Shown here: positions 1 through 9,474 of the stretch, one piece after another | Numbering within the stretch: the first letter of the stretch is position 1 | Layout of the letters: each line of letters begins with the position of its first letter | Assembly: GCA_900104855.1 (NCBI GenBank) | Contig: FNSS01000001.1 | Coordinates: forward strand, 5,270,001-5,334,000 | DNA from: Rhizobiales bacterium GAS188 | GTDB lineage: Bacteria > Pseudomonadota > Alphaproteobacteria > Rhizobiales > Beijerinckiaceae | DNA: 64,000 nucleotides | Direction: 5' to 3' | The notes under the pieces: generated by a model | The model's database searches: none | Seen by the model: only the letters and a program-made list of their open reading frames with translations | Told to the model about the DNA's origin: nothing | Position numbers and translations under genes: made by a program

Positions 1-1281
1 CGCCGGCTGCGTGCCCCATCCGGTATAGAAGAAGTTCCACCCGGTATCGGGCTTCAGCGCCATGTTGACCGAGGTCGGCCAGTCCACCACCTTGAGCTGG
101 GCGTTGATGCCGATCGACTGCAAAGCCTGCTGCATGACGAGCGCCGAATTATACATCGGCGCATAGTCCTGATTGGTCAGCAGCACCACCGGCTCGCCCT
201 TATAGCCGGATTGCTGCAGGTATTTCTTCGCCACAGCCGGGTCGTGCTGGTTGTAGGTTTCCTTGCCGGCATCCGTATAGGTCGGCTGGTTCGGATATTG
301 GAAACCGATATTGAGCTTGTAATTGCCATCGGTCGCCGCATCCATGATCTCGTCCATGTCGAGAGCGGCCTGCACCGCCTTGCGGAAATCGAGATTGTCG
401 GTCGGCGGCTTCGAGGCGTTGGGCAGCGCGATCTGGATCCACCAATTATTCAGCGGCAGGAGGGTGATGTTCTTGTCGCCCTTCAGGTCGGGGACGGATT
501 TCGTCGGCACGTCCTCGACGCCTTGCAGCTCGCCGGTCTTCAGCCCGGCCACCCGGGCGCCGGATTCGGTGACGATGCGGAAGGTGACGGTGTCGAAACA
601 GGCCTGCTTATAGCCGCCGAAGCCGCTGCGCTCCTCGAATGAGGCGTTGGGCACATAGCCCTCATAGCGCTTGAGCTTCACGAAGCTGCCGGGGACGAAC
701 TGCACCAGCTCCCAAGGCCCGGTGCCGATGGTCTTGAGTTGCTGCGGCGGATCGTCCTTCTCCTCGGCCGGGAAGATGACGATCGGCACGCTGAACGAGC
801 TGATCTGGTCGATGAAGGTCGGCTGCGCCTTCTTCATATGCACCACGAAGGTCTGCGCATCCGGCGCATCCCAATGATCGACATTGGCCAGCATGCTGCG
901 GATCAGCCCGACCTTGTTGTAGCGGTCGAAAGAGGCGGCGACATCGGCCGAGGAGAGCGGCTTGCCGTTATGGAACTTGATCCCCTGACGCAGCTTGAAG
1001 GTGTAGGTCATATGGTCGGCGGATTCGTCCATCGAGGCCGCGAGATCGAGGATCGGATGGTTATTCTCGTCGCGCGTCATCAAGGTCTCGAAGATGTTCA
1101 TCGCGACATTGCGCGTCGAGATCGTCGAGGAGGTCATCTGGTCGAGGCTGTTGACGTTGGCCTCCTGGCCGAAGACGAAATCGCCGCCGACATGCGGACA
1201 TTTGAAGGGCGCAGCGATTGCCGGCGCCGCCAGGGTCAGGCCGGCCAGCAAGCCGATCGGTGTCAGGAGCGCTCGTCCCAT
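1..1281 (-). CDS. ABC transporter substrate-binding protein, family 5 (peptide/opine type), 3' end outside window
   Basis: Reads as an open frame of 427 codons from an ATG at 1281 to the window edge with no stop, so the C-terminus is missing. The first 22 or so residues form a Sec signal peptide ending near APAIAA. The body matches periplasmic dipeptide/oligopeptide/nickel binding proteins (SBP_bac_5): the run YTFKLRQGIKFHNGKPLSSADV around residues 93-112 is the family hallmark, followed by the TGPWELVQFVPG and NFRKAVQ-like blocks (here LDFRKAVQAALD). It would capture a peptide or related ligand in the periplasm for a permease/ATPase set presumably lying to the left of the window. The ligand cannot be told from sequence. 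Family call is firm; substrate is unknown. Confidence 0.93.
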   Translation of the reverse strand, partial: MGRALLTPIGLLAGLTLAAPAIAAPFKCPHVGGDFVFGQEANVNSLDQMTSSTISTRNVAMNIFETLMTRDENNHPILDLAASMDESADHMTYTFKLRQGIKFHNGKPLSSADVAASFDRYNKVGLIRSMLANVDHWDAPDAQTFVVHMKKAQPTFIDQISSFSVPIVIFPAEEKDDPPQQLKTIGTGPWELVQFVPGSFVKLKRYEGYVPNASFEERSGFGGYKQACFDTVTFRIVTESGARVAGLKTGELQGVEDVPTKSVPDLKGDKNITLLPLNNWWIQIALPNASKPPTDNLDFRKAVQAALDMDEIMDAATDGNYKLNIGFQYPNQPTYTDAGKETYNQHDPAVAKKYLQQSGYKGEPVVLLTNQDYAPMYNSALVMQQALQSIGINAQLKVVDWPTSVNMALKPDTGWNFFYTGWGTQPA

Positions 1282-1448
1282 GGTGATGTCCTCTCGGTTA
1301 TGCCGTCATGCTTGACATGAGTCTGCGGAGCTGCGCCGTCGCGGTCAAGTCGCTGCCACCCAAGGCTGCGCCACCATCCCCCGCGACGTTGTCCCGATTG
1401 CGATGGTTGCAGGATCGATGCCAAGCTCGGGCGAGAGCCGCGCCTTTC

Positions 1449-1503
1449 ACCTCTCCCCTTGTGGGAGAGGTCGATCCGAGCCGCCAGGCGAGGATCGGGT
1501 GAG
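1449..1503. repeat. REP-like palindrome, family A
   Basis: A perfect 9-bp stem (ACCTCTCCC/GGGAGAGGT, 1449-1471) is followed by a tail ending GGGTGAG. The same stem-plus-tail design recurs at about ten places in the window. This copy points toward the insertion sequence and is inverted relative to the copy at 2908-2963 on its other side. Confidence 0.8.
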
Positions 1504-1692
1504 CAACTGTGATTTTGGGCTCCCGATTATGTCATTGGGCCAGCGGTCTCGGGACCGTCAATGACGCTTCGCGCCGCCTGCGGCGGTGGCCTGCGGCCAT
1601 CATTGACCGTCCCTGCGAGCGCTGGCCTTCGGAGGCGCAGGTCGGGACGAAGGGATGGTCGCTCGCCGGTCGAACCAAGGGATGGTCGGGGG

Positions 1693-2890
<1,198 letters not shown>

Positions 2891-2907
2891 AGGCTGGCGC
2901 CGCCCCC

Positions 2908-2963
2908 CTCACCCGGAGCCGTCGCTTCGCTCTGGCTCCGACCTCTCCCGCAAGGGGAGAGGT
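2908..2963. repeat. REP-like palindrome, family A (inverted relative to 1449-1503)
   Basis: Order is CTCACCC tail, an inner stem (GGAGCC...GGCTCC), then the CCTCTCCC/GGGAGAGG stem at 2942-2962. It is the mirror arrangement of the copy at 1449-1503. The stretch 2964-3094 before the next gene shows nothing else recognisable. Confidence 0.8.
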
Positions 2964-3094
2964 GGGCGCCGGCGCTGCGCCGAGCATCTCACCCATTGAC
3001 AGGCGTGCCGGCGGAAGGGAGCTTGGGCAGGCGCGGCGGCACGACCTTGCATCCCCCCAAAACCCGCCGGCCCGCAGAGAGCGCAAACCTGGTC

Positions 3095-4027
3095 ATGAGC
3101 GGCCCTGCAGTCACCGGCACGATCGCGGGGCGGGCAATCGCGCTCATCGAAGCGCCGAGCAATCTCGGGCTGAAGCCGCCGGCGCCCGGCAAGGAGCCCG
3201 GCACCAGGCGCGCGCCTGACGCCTTGCGGCGTGCCGGCCTGCATGAGGTGCTGCGCCCGGCCACGGTCACGCGGATCGAAGCTGCACCTTACGATCCCGA
3301 TGAAGCTAATGCCGGCTCGGTGCGCAATGTCGCGGGCATCGCCGATTACGCCTTGCGCCTCGCGGATGCCGTCGGCAGCGCCCGTTCGGCCGGCCTGTTC
3401 CCGCTGCTGATGGGGGGTGATTGCAGCATCCTTATTGGCGCCATGCTCGGGCTGCGGCGCGGCGGCGACTATGGCCTCGTCTTCATCGACGGCCATACGG
3501 ATTTCTACCTTCCGGAACAATCATCGACCGGTGGGGCGGCCGGCCTCGACCTCGCCCTCGTCACCGGCTGGGGGCCGGGTGAGCTGACTGATCTCGAAGG
3601 CCTGCGGCCTTATGTCCGGCCCGAGCATGTCGTGGCGATCGGCAATCGCGACCATGCCCCGCGACGCCCCGCCGCTATCCCGGCCGCGGCCGATGCGCTG
3701 GGCTGCTATATCGATCTTGCGGCGGCGCGGCAGGCGCCGATCGATGAGGTGCTGCGCCGCGGCCTGGCGACGACGGGGCTCGCCGCGCTCGACGGCATCT
3801 TCGCGCATTGCGATGTCGACGTGCTCGACAACGAGGTCATGCCGGCGGTCGATTCTCCCCAACCTGGCGGGCTCAGCTATGACGAGCTCGCAACCCTGTT
3901 CGCGGCTGTGCGCGCGACTGGCAAGTTCGCGGGCCTGGAAATCACGATCTTCGACCCGGACCTCGATCCTGACGGGGCGATCGCCGAAAGGCTGGTGCGC
4001 GAGCTCGCGCGCGCCGTCCTGGATTGA
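3095..4027 (+). CDS. Arginase-family amidinohydrolase-like protein
   Basis: 310 residues from the ATG at 3095; an in-frame ATG at 2996 would add 33 proline/arginine-rich residues that do not look like the family. Three arginase-fold signatures appear in order: GGDCS near residue 108 (canonical GGDHS), FIDGHTDF near 131 (canonical DAHxD), and HCDVDVLDNEVMPA near 238 (canonical SxDxDxxDP). The family hydrolyses guanidino or similar C-N bonds with two Mn ions. The His of GGDHS, a metal ligand, is Cys here, so metal binding or substrate may differ from true arginase or agmatinase. The dimethylformamidase homologue begins 38 bp downstream on the same strand, suggesting one operon for amide/amidine nitrogen. 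Substrate is not determined. Confidence 0.85.
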   Translation: MSGPAVTGTIAGRAIALIEAPSNLGLKPPAPGKEPGTRRAPDALRRAGLHEVLRPATVTRIEAAPYDPDEANAGSVRNVAGIADYALRLADAVGSARSAGLFPLLMGGDCSILIGAMLGLRRGGDYGLVFIDGHTDFYLPEQSSTGGAAGLDLALVTGWGPGELTDLEGLRPYVRPEHVVAIGNRDHAPRRPAAIPAAADALGCYIDLAAARQAPIDEVLRRGLATTGLAALDGIFAHCDVDVLDNEVMPAVDSPQPGGLSYDELATLFAAVRATGKFAGLEITIFDPDLDPDGAIAERLVRELARAVLD

Positions 4028-4065
4028 AGCGATCTTGGACTGAAACTTGAACCGACGGGGATGAA

Positions 4066-6255
4066 ATGAGCGAAGCCTTGCTGCCGATAACCGGATATCT
4101 CGATCGCTTCTCGCATCGGCCGGGCGAAGCCTTCACGGCCTATGTCGGCATGCGCGAGCCGGGCGCCTATCGGGCAAAACTCGTGCGTGTGATCAGCGGC
4201 GATCCCAATCCGAAGGGGCCGGGCCTGCGCTTCGAAGATATGTCGCGGATCTTCGATCGAACCTTCGCGGGCCGGCGCCAGGAGATCCAGCTTGGCTCCT
4301 ACGGTAGCGTCGAGCGGGGGCCGCGGCGCGAGGCAGGCGCCGCTTGCACCTGGAGCGTGCTGCTGCAGACGAGCGTGCCCGAGGTCCCGGCCGCGCTGCT
4401 CGCCGAGGAGGGCGAGGGGAGGGCGGTCATCGTCTCGGTCGGTGCCTCGGGCGCCGAGGCCGGGCTCGCATGGCCGGGCGGCGAATTGCGGCTCGCGACG
4501 CATGTGCCGCTGAAGGCCGCGCATTGGTATCGCGTCTGGCTCGGCGTCGACCCCGTCTCCGGCCGCGTGGTGCTCGGCCAGCAGGCTCTCGACGGCGAGG
4601 CGCCGGCAGTGACTTCGGCGCAGGCGCCAGGGCTGACCTTGCCGTCGGAAGGCACGGTGCTGATCGCGGCCGAGCGCAGCGCGGCGCCGCATCGCCATTT
4701 CACCGGCAAGCTCGAGGATCCGGCGATCCTCAGTGGCTGTGTCGAGGCCTTTTCGGATCCGCGCTGTGAGCTCGGCGCGCTTCCCGGCACCGTGCTTGCC
4801 GGATGGGATTTCTCGATCGGCATCGACAGTCAGACCATCACCGATATCGGGCCGGGCGGGCATCATGGACATCTCGTCAACCTGCCGACCCGCGCCATGG
4901 TGGGTTCGCGCTGGAGCGGCAGCGAGATGTGCTGGCGGCACGCGCCGCGCGACTATGGCGCCATCCATTACCACGACGATGATCTCGACGATTGCCGTTG
5001 GCAGCCGGATTTCACCTTCACGGTGCCGGCGGATCTGCGCAGCGGCGCCTATGCGTTCCATCTCACCTGCGCTGAGGGCGAGGACTGGCTGCCCTTCTAT
5101 GTGCTGCCGAAGGCCGAGGGGCCCTTCGCCCGCATCGCTGTCCTCGCCTCGACCTTCACCTATCAGGCCTATGCCAACCATGCGCGCGGCAATGCGGACG
5201 AGGCCTATCGGCGGCGCGTCGAGGAATGGGGCGCCTATCCGCATAATCCCGACCAGCACCCGGCCTATGCGGCCTCGACCTATAACCGCCACCGCGACAA
5301 TTCCGGCATCGCCTTCTCGTCGCGGCGCCGGCCGATCCTGACCATGCGGCCGGGTTTCCTCACCTTCGACGATGCCCGCGGCTCGGGCCTGCGCCACTAC
5401 CCCGCCGACACCCATATCCTCGCCTGGCTCGAGGCGAAGGGGCTCGCCTTCGACATCATCACCGATGAGGATCTCGACGATGAGGGGCCAAAACTGCTCG
5501 CGCCCTACCGCACGGTGCTCACCGGCTCGCATCCCGAATATCACACGCTCGGCACGCTCGACGCCTTGCAGGCCTATACGCAGCAGGGCGGCAAATTCAT
5601 CTATCTCGGCGGCAACGGTTTTTATTGGCGCATCGCTCGCGACAAGAAGATGCCGCATGTGATCGAGCTGCGTCGCGCCGAGGGCGGCATCCGCGCCTGG
5701 GCCGCCGAGCCCGGCGAATATTACCATGCGCTCGACGGCCAGTTCGGCGGCCTGTGGCGCCGCAACCGGCGCCCGCCGCAGATGCTGGCGGGCGTCGGCT
5801 TCTCGGGGCAGGGCCTGTTCGAGGGCACACATTACCGGCGCTTGCCGGCCTCCCACGATCCGGCCCATGCCTGGATGTTCGAGGGTATCGAGGACGAGGT
5901 GCTGGGCGATTACGGCCTGTCGGGCGGCGGCGCCGCGGGCTTCGAGTTGGACAGGGCCGATGCGGAATTGGGCACGCCCCGGAACGCCGTGATCCTCGCC
6001 CGCTCCGAAGATCCACCGGCCTCCTTCGTCACCGTGCCCGAAGAATTGCTGTCGCATCTGCGCACCGTCTCGGGCGAACCGCCGGAAGAGCTCAAGCGCG
6101 CCGAGATCGTCTATTTCGATACGCCGTCCGGCGGCACTGTGTTCTCGGTCGGCTCGATCACCTTCTGCGGCAGCCTGTGGCGCGACGGTTTCGAGGGGCC
6201 GGTGTCGCAACTCCTGGAGAATGTGGTGCGGCGCTTCAGCAGGGTGGCGTCATGA
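4066..6255 (+). CDS. N,N-dimethylformamidase large-subunit homologue
   Basis: 729 residues, close to the usual length of the beta (large) subunit of N,N-dimethylformamidase, which releases formate and dimethylamine using a mononuclear iron held by tyrosine and glutamate ligands. The middle (about residues 100-260) looks like a LamG-type beta-sandwich; the C-terminal half carries the family core, including GAIHYHDDD, STFTYQAYANHA, YNRHRDNSG, LTFDDARGSGLRHYPAD and YLGGNGFYWR. The ATG at 4066 sits after a short gap from the arginase-like gene. No homologue of the small alpha subunit was found next to it, as is common for members of uncertain substrate. The family call is firm; dimethylformamide itself as substrate is only inferred. 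Confidence 0.88.
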   Translation: MSEALLPITGYLDRFSHRPGEAFTAYVGMREPGAYRAKLVRVISGDPNPKGPGLRFEDMSRIFDRTFAGRRQEIQLGSYGSVERGPRREAGAACTWSVLLQTSVPEVPAALLAEEGEGRAVIVSVGASGAEAGLAWPGGELRLATHVPLKAAHWYRVWLGVDPVSGRVVLGQQALDGEAPAVTSAQAPGLTLPSEGTVLIAAERSAAPHRHFTGKLEDPAILSGCVEAFSDPRCELGALPGTVLAGWDFSIGIDSQTITDIGPGGHHGHLVNLPTRAMVGSRWSGSEMCWRHAPRDYGAIHYHDDDLDDCRWQPDFTFTVPADLRSGAYAFHLTCAEGEDWLPFYVLPKAEGPFARIAVLASTFTYQAYANHARGNADEAYRRRVEEWGAYPHNPDQHPAYAASTYNRHRDNSGIAFSSRRRPILTMRPGFLTFDDARGSGLRHYPADTHILAWLEAKGLAFDIITDEDLDDEGPKLLAPYRTVLTGSHPEYHTLGTLDALQAYTQQGGKFIYLGGNGFYWRIARDKKMPHVIELRRAEGGIRAWAAEPGEYYHALDGQFGGLWRRNRRPPQMLAGVGFSGQGLFEGTHYRRLPASHDPAHAWMFEGIEDEVLGDYGLSGGGAAGFELDRADAELGTPRNAVILARSEDPPASFVTVPEELLSHLRTVSGEPPEELKRAEIVYFDTPSGGTVFSVGSITFCGSLWRDGFEGPVSQLLENVVRRFSRVAS

Positions 6256-6322
6256 CCAATGCGTCAAGGGCGATTTCTGGAGCTGGTCCCTGATGAGCGT
6301 GTCGTGAAACTCGTCCGACATC

Positions 6323-6658
6323 TCATCGTCCCAGATGCGGTGCGAATGTGATCAGTGCGACACCGGCGATCGCCAGGACGATGCCGGCGCCTTCTGCCAA
6401 TCCGACCTTCTCGCCGAAAACGAAGATCGCGACAAGGTTGATCGCGACCAGCTGAAGCACAGCCGTGACGCTGAAGGCCGTCGCCATCCCCATCTGGCGC
6501 AACAGGCGCAGCATCAGCAAATTGCCGACCACATAGAGCATCATCGTGAAGATCACGCGTCCGAACGATGGAGAGATCGACCAAGCCTTCGCGCTGCTCG
6601 CCGCGCCGATGAATACCGTGGTCGCGACGCAGAGTTGAAAGAAGGAGGAGACAGTCAT
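6323..6658 (-). CDS. Small EamA/SMR-like membrane protein
   Basis: 111 residues if translation starts at the ATG at 6658; an upstream ATG at 6694 would add 12 charged residues. It is hydrophobic throughout and shows about four membrane segments, with ATAFSVTAVLQLVAINLVA and a glycine-rich last helix (GAGIVLAIAGVALI) typical of one half of drug/metabolite transporters. Four-helix members act as dimers (EmrE, ArnE-type flippases). It is transcribed against its neighbours and converges with the dimethylformamidase homologue, 67 bp away. Cargo cannot be guessed. It could be a fragment of a ten-helix EamA gene, but no remains of a second half are seen. Confidence 0.75.
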   Translation of the reverse strand: MTVSSFFQLCVATTVFIGAASSAKAWSISPSFGRVIFTMMLYVVGNLLMLRLLRQMGMATAFSVTAVLQLVAINLVAIFVFGEKVGLAEGAGIVLAIAGVALITFAPHLGR

Positions 6659-6866
6659 GCGTTTGGACCTAGCGTGTTCCGGCAGCGGCTCCAACTAAAG
6701 GTTTGAGTTCGTGCACAACCGCCTTCGCCCCCGAACGCAGACGCGCAGCCGGGCGATCCCGCTTGGCCAAAGCGCGCCGATGGATCATCATGAGGAAGCC
6801 GGATCGGCATCGGGAATGGCGTCAACGCGCTCCTTGACGCCGAGGCCTATCGTATCAGGAGGTTCT

Positions 6867-7640
6867 ATGCCTGCGATCGTCAAGTCCCTGTCCTCGACCG
6901 AAGCCGAAGCCGAGGAATGGCGGCTGCGCTGCGACATGGCGGCGGTGTTCCGCATCTGCGCCCGCCATGGCTGGAACGAACAGATCGGCAACCACAACTC
7001 GCTGATGCTGCCGCAGGCGCGCCCGGGGGCGCCGCCGCTCTTCATCATCAACCCGCGCGGCTATCGCTTCGAGGAGCTCACCGCCTCGAGCCTGATCGCC
7101 TGCGATCTCGACGGGCGTGTCATCCGCGGCAAGGGCGAGCTGCGCAAGGTCGCCTTCCACATCCATGCCCGCATCCATCTGCGCAATCCCGCGGCGGCCT
7201 GCGTGCTGCATGTGCATCCCCGCTACCTCACGGCGCTGTCGATGCTGGAGGAGCCCGAGCTCGCTCTCGCCCATCACAACAACCTGACCTTGAACGACCG
7301 GGTGGTGGTCGACGCGCATGGCGACGAGCCGGTCGACGACAATTCCGAAGGCGACCGTATCGCCGATCTGATGGGCGACAAGAGCATCATGATCATGGCG
7401 AGCCATGGCGTCACCGTGGTCGGGCCGAGCGTGCATGACGCCTTCGACGAATTGTTCATGGCCGAGCGCACCGCCATGTACCAGGTGACCGCCATGTCGA
7501 CCGGCCAGAAGCTGCGCGTGCTGCCCGAGCGGCTGCGCCGTCGCCATAACGGCGCTTGGGGCGAGCGCTACGATGCACGCCTGCATCTCGATGCCTGGCG
7601 CCGCATCCTCGACAAGGAAGAGCCGGATTATGCGAGTTGA
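6867..7640 (+). CDS. Class II aldolase/adducin-family protein
   Basis: 257 residues. The start is set by a strong ribosome site AGGAGG at 6857-6862, five bases before the ATG at 6867; the upstream in-frame ATG at 6711 lacks one and would add 52 low-complexity residues. Family marks: RHGWNEQIGNHNSL near residue 30, the zinc-binding HVHPRYLTAL near 115, and SHGVTVVGPSVHDAFDE near 180 with the third histidine. Members are zinc aldolases (fuculose-, ribulose-phosphate) or related decarboxylases/epimerases. The adducin-like branch without a sugar-phosphate signature is common in alphaproteobacterial catabolic clusters. It probably belongs with the dimethylformamidase/arginase-like group upstream, but the reaction is unknown. 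Confidence 0.9.
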   Translation: MPAIVKSLSSTEAEAEEWRLRCDMAAVFRICARHGWNEQIGNHNSLMLPQARPGAPPLFIINPRGYRFEELTASSLIACDLDGRVIRGKGELRKVAFHIHARIHLRNPAAACVLHVHPRYLTALSMLEEPELALAHHNNLTLNDRVVVDAHGDEPVDDNSEGDRIADLMGDKSIMIMASHGVTVVGPSVHDAFDELFMAERTAMYQVTAMSTGQKLRVLPERLRRRHNGAWGERYDARLHLDAWRRILDKEEPDYAS

Positions 7641-7797
7641 ATGGCGGGCGAGTGGCGAGTAGCGAGTGCCGAATAGTAGATAGGGTGAGTAGTGAGTAGT
7701 GAGTAGTGAGTAGTGAGGTTTCAGGATATCTCCTATTTTCTAGTATCTACTCACTGCTCACTATTCACTATTCACTACTCACTATTCACCATTCGCC
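7641..7797. repeat. Heptad (TAGTGAG-type) inverted repeat filling a convergent junction, family C
   Basis: The left arm carries degenerate then exact TAGTGAG units (about 7670-7718). After a roughly 30-nt AT-rich spacer, the right arm carries the complementary units (CTCACTA, CTCACTG, TTCACTA; 7747-7797). A long imperfect hairpin is possible in a transcript of either strand. The element starts right after the aldolase stop (7640) and ends right before the LysR stop (7798). Confidence 0.85.
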
Positions 7798-8691
7798 TCA
7801 TCCGGTCAGAATAGGCCGAAGCGAGTCGAGTTCCTCCGTGATGAAGTCGAAGAAGGCCGAGACTCTCTGCGTCCGCCTGAGATCCGGGTGGGTGAGCAAG
7901 CGCCAGCTTCTTGCAAGCTCGGGGATTGGCCCGAGAACGCGCACGAGGTCGGGTTCCGCATCACCGAGTGCGGTTGGAAGTGGAGCTATGCCGATCCCAG
8001 ACTTCACGGCGTAGACCAGCCCTAGGACGCTGTTGTTGCGGGCTATGACCTCGGCGTCGGGCGCGACCTCGCGAAGCCACTTCGCCGCACGATGGTTGGC
8101 CATCGACTGGTCGAGGCCGATGAGCGCATGACGATTGAGATCCTCGACGCGCTCCGGCTTGCCGCGGCGCTCGATATACTTACGGCTCGCGTAGACCGCC
8201 CAGATCGAATCCGCGATCTTGCGGCCGACGAGCACGTCGTCGTCGGTATCGCCGGAGCGCAGCGCGACGTCCGCGTCTCCCTTCGACAAGTCGAGGTACT
8301 TGTCGCTCATCACAAACTCGACCCGCAGCCCCGGATGGCGGGCGTGGAAATGGTCGAGCAGCGAGGATTGCGTGATGCGATACATGATCGGTTCCGGGCA
8401 GGTGACGCGGATGACCCCGACCTCGCCTCGTGTGACCGTGGCCTGGTGCTGCTCGAACCCCTGCACGGCATGCTCGACGCGTTCGGCGTAGGGGAGCATC
8501 GCTTCGCCGAATTCAGTGAGCCGGTAGCCGGTCGGGTGACGTTTCACGAGTTGCCGCCCGATCCTGCGTTCGAGCTCGGCCAGTCGGCGATGCACCGTGG
8601 ACTGGCTTAGCCGAAGAGATTTTGCGGCAGCCAACGTGCTGCCGTGGCGAGCCACAGCCAGGAAGTATCGCAGATCGCCCCACTCGAACAT
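7798..8691 (-). CDS. LysR-family transcriptional regulator
   Basis: 297 residues from the ATG at 8691 (MFEWGDLRYFLAV); a longer frame to 8895 runs into the divergent cupin gene. Residues 1-60 form the winged helix-turn-helix (AAAKSLRLSQSTVHRRLAELERRIG); residues 90-290 form the substrate-binding effector domain, with VALRSGD and GIGIAPLP blocks. Such proteins usually act as tetramers and control a divergent neighbour, here the secreted cupin gene starting at 8832. The 140-bp shared promoter region holds a perfect 8-bp inverted repeat. Inducer unknown. Confidence 0.93.
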   Translation of the reverse strand: MFEWGDLRYFLAVARHGSTLAAAKSLRLSQSTVHRRLAELERRIGRQLVKRHPTGYRLTEFGEAMLPYAERVEHAVQGFEQHQATVTRGEVGVIRVTCPEPIMYRITQSSLLDHFHARHPGLRVEFVMSDKYLDLSKGDADVALRSGDTDDDVLVGRKIADSIWAVYASRKYIERRGKPERVEDLNRHALIGLDQSMANHRAAKWLREVAPDAEVIARNNSVLGLVYAVKSGIGIAPLPTALGDAEPDLVRVLGPIPELARSWRLLTHPDLRRTQRVSAFFDFITEELDSLRPILTG

Positions 8692-8716
8692 GGCCCGATT
8701 ATGCACATGTGCTCGT

Positions 8717-8736
8717 GCCGCAAGCAATCTTGCGGC
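8717..8736. promoter_or_regulatory. Candidate LysR operator (perfect inverted repeat)
   Basis: GCCGCAAG and CTTGCGGC face each other across a 4-nt spacer in the 140 bp between the divergent LysR (start 8691) and cupin (start 8832) genes. Dyads in this position are the usual binding sites for LysR regulators. The spacing is shorter than the classic T-N11-A box, so assignment is tentative. Confidence 0.5.
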
Positions 8737-8831
8737 TCCCGCGCACCACGCGGCGATGTAGGATTGAAAATATGCGGCCGACCACTCGCCGTTGCGAGCG
8801 GCGCGGCATGAGCCATCAAGGGAGCCCGGCA

Positions 8832-9239
8832 ATGCACATGATGATCGGTTTCGCCGTTGCGCTTGCAGCCGCCGGCAGCGTGCCTGCAAGCGCAAATGAC
8901 GGCAATCTGGCGAAGCCGAACCTCCTCTTTCAACAGATCGTAGCCGGGATGCCGAGAGGGGAGCAGCAGGAGGTGCGGGTGCTTACCGCGACCTTCAAGC
9001 CGGGCGACAGGACCGTTTACCACAGCCATGCCTTTCCTGTGACCGTCTACGTCCTGGACGGAGCCTTCACCCTCGAGCTCGACGGCCGCGACCCGATTGT
9101 CGTGAAGGCCGACGAGGCGCTGGTCGAGCCACCGCATGTCGCCATGACGGGCTACAACCGGAGCGCCAGCGAGCCGACCAAGGTCGTCATCTTTTACGTC
9201 AGCGAACCCGGGGCGCCGTTCCTCGACCTGCACCATTAG
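8832..9239 (+). CDS. Secreted cupin-domain protein
   Basis: 135 residues. The first 21 form a Sec signal peptide (MHMMIGFAVALAAAGSVPASA). The rest is a single cupin fold: YHSHAFPVTVYVLDGAFTLELDG gives the metal-binding HxH and the central strand pair, and VEPPHVAMTGYN supplies the second motif with its histidine. The frame is open upstream to 8622, but that part overlaps the LysR gene; the ATG at 8832 follows AAGGGAG. Small periplasmic cupins of this type are often found next to LysR regulators and act on unknown ligands. The stop codon at 9237-9239 abuts the heptad repeat array. Confidence 0.88.
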   Translation: MHMMIGFAVALAAAGSVPASANDGNLAKPNLLFQQIVAGMPRGEQQEVRVLTATFKPGDRTVYHSHAFPVTVYVLDGAFTLELDGRDPIVVKADEALVEPPHVAMTGYNRSASEPTKVVIFYVSEPGAPFLDLHH

Positions 9240-9474
9240 TAGTTAGTAGTGAGTAGTGAGTAGTGAGTAGTGAGTAGTGAGTAGTGAGTAGTGAGTAGTG
9301 AGTAGTGAGTAGTGAGTAGTGAGTAGTGAGTAGTGAGTAGTGAGTAGTGAGTAGTGAGTAGTGAGTAGCCAGTGATTCGACGTCACTTAGAGTTATTCTA
9401 TTCGCCACTCGCTATTCGCCACTCGCCCCGCTCTACTCACTCTTCACTCTTCACTCCTCACCCCTCACCACTCG
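9240..9474. repeat. Heptad array (TAGTGAG)17 with complementary right arm, family C
   Basis: Seventeen perfect tandem TAGTGAG units run from 9247 to 9365. A spacer follows, then a degenerate complementary arm (TTCGCCACTCGC, CTACTCACTCTTCACT; 9401-9474). It fills the junction between the convergent cupin (stop 9239) and PilZ (stop at 9475) genes exactly. The left array stops translation quickly in all three forward frames. Confidence 0.9.

Noticed and set aside
3877-6210. 777-codon reverse frame opposite the dimethylformamidase homologue
   Set aside because: Shadow of a GC-rich coding gene; no domain, no ribosome site, and the forward frame has clear family motifs.
6252-6293. 13-codon frame overlapping the dimethylformamidase stop (MTNASRAISGAGP)
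   Set aside because: Too short to support; it does not resemble the N-terminus of the dimethylformamidase small subunit.
9199-9408. Reverse frame encoding a THYSLLT repeat peptide through the heptad array
   Set aside because: Open only because the heptad has no stop on that strand; no ribosome site and it runs into the convergent junction.
9240-9474. Tandem array considered as a CRISPR
   Set aside because: Units are 7 bp with no spacers; no cas genes in the window.
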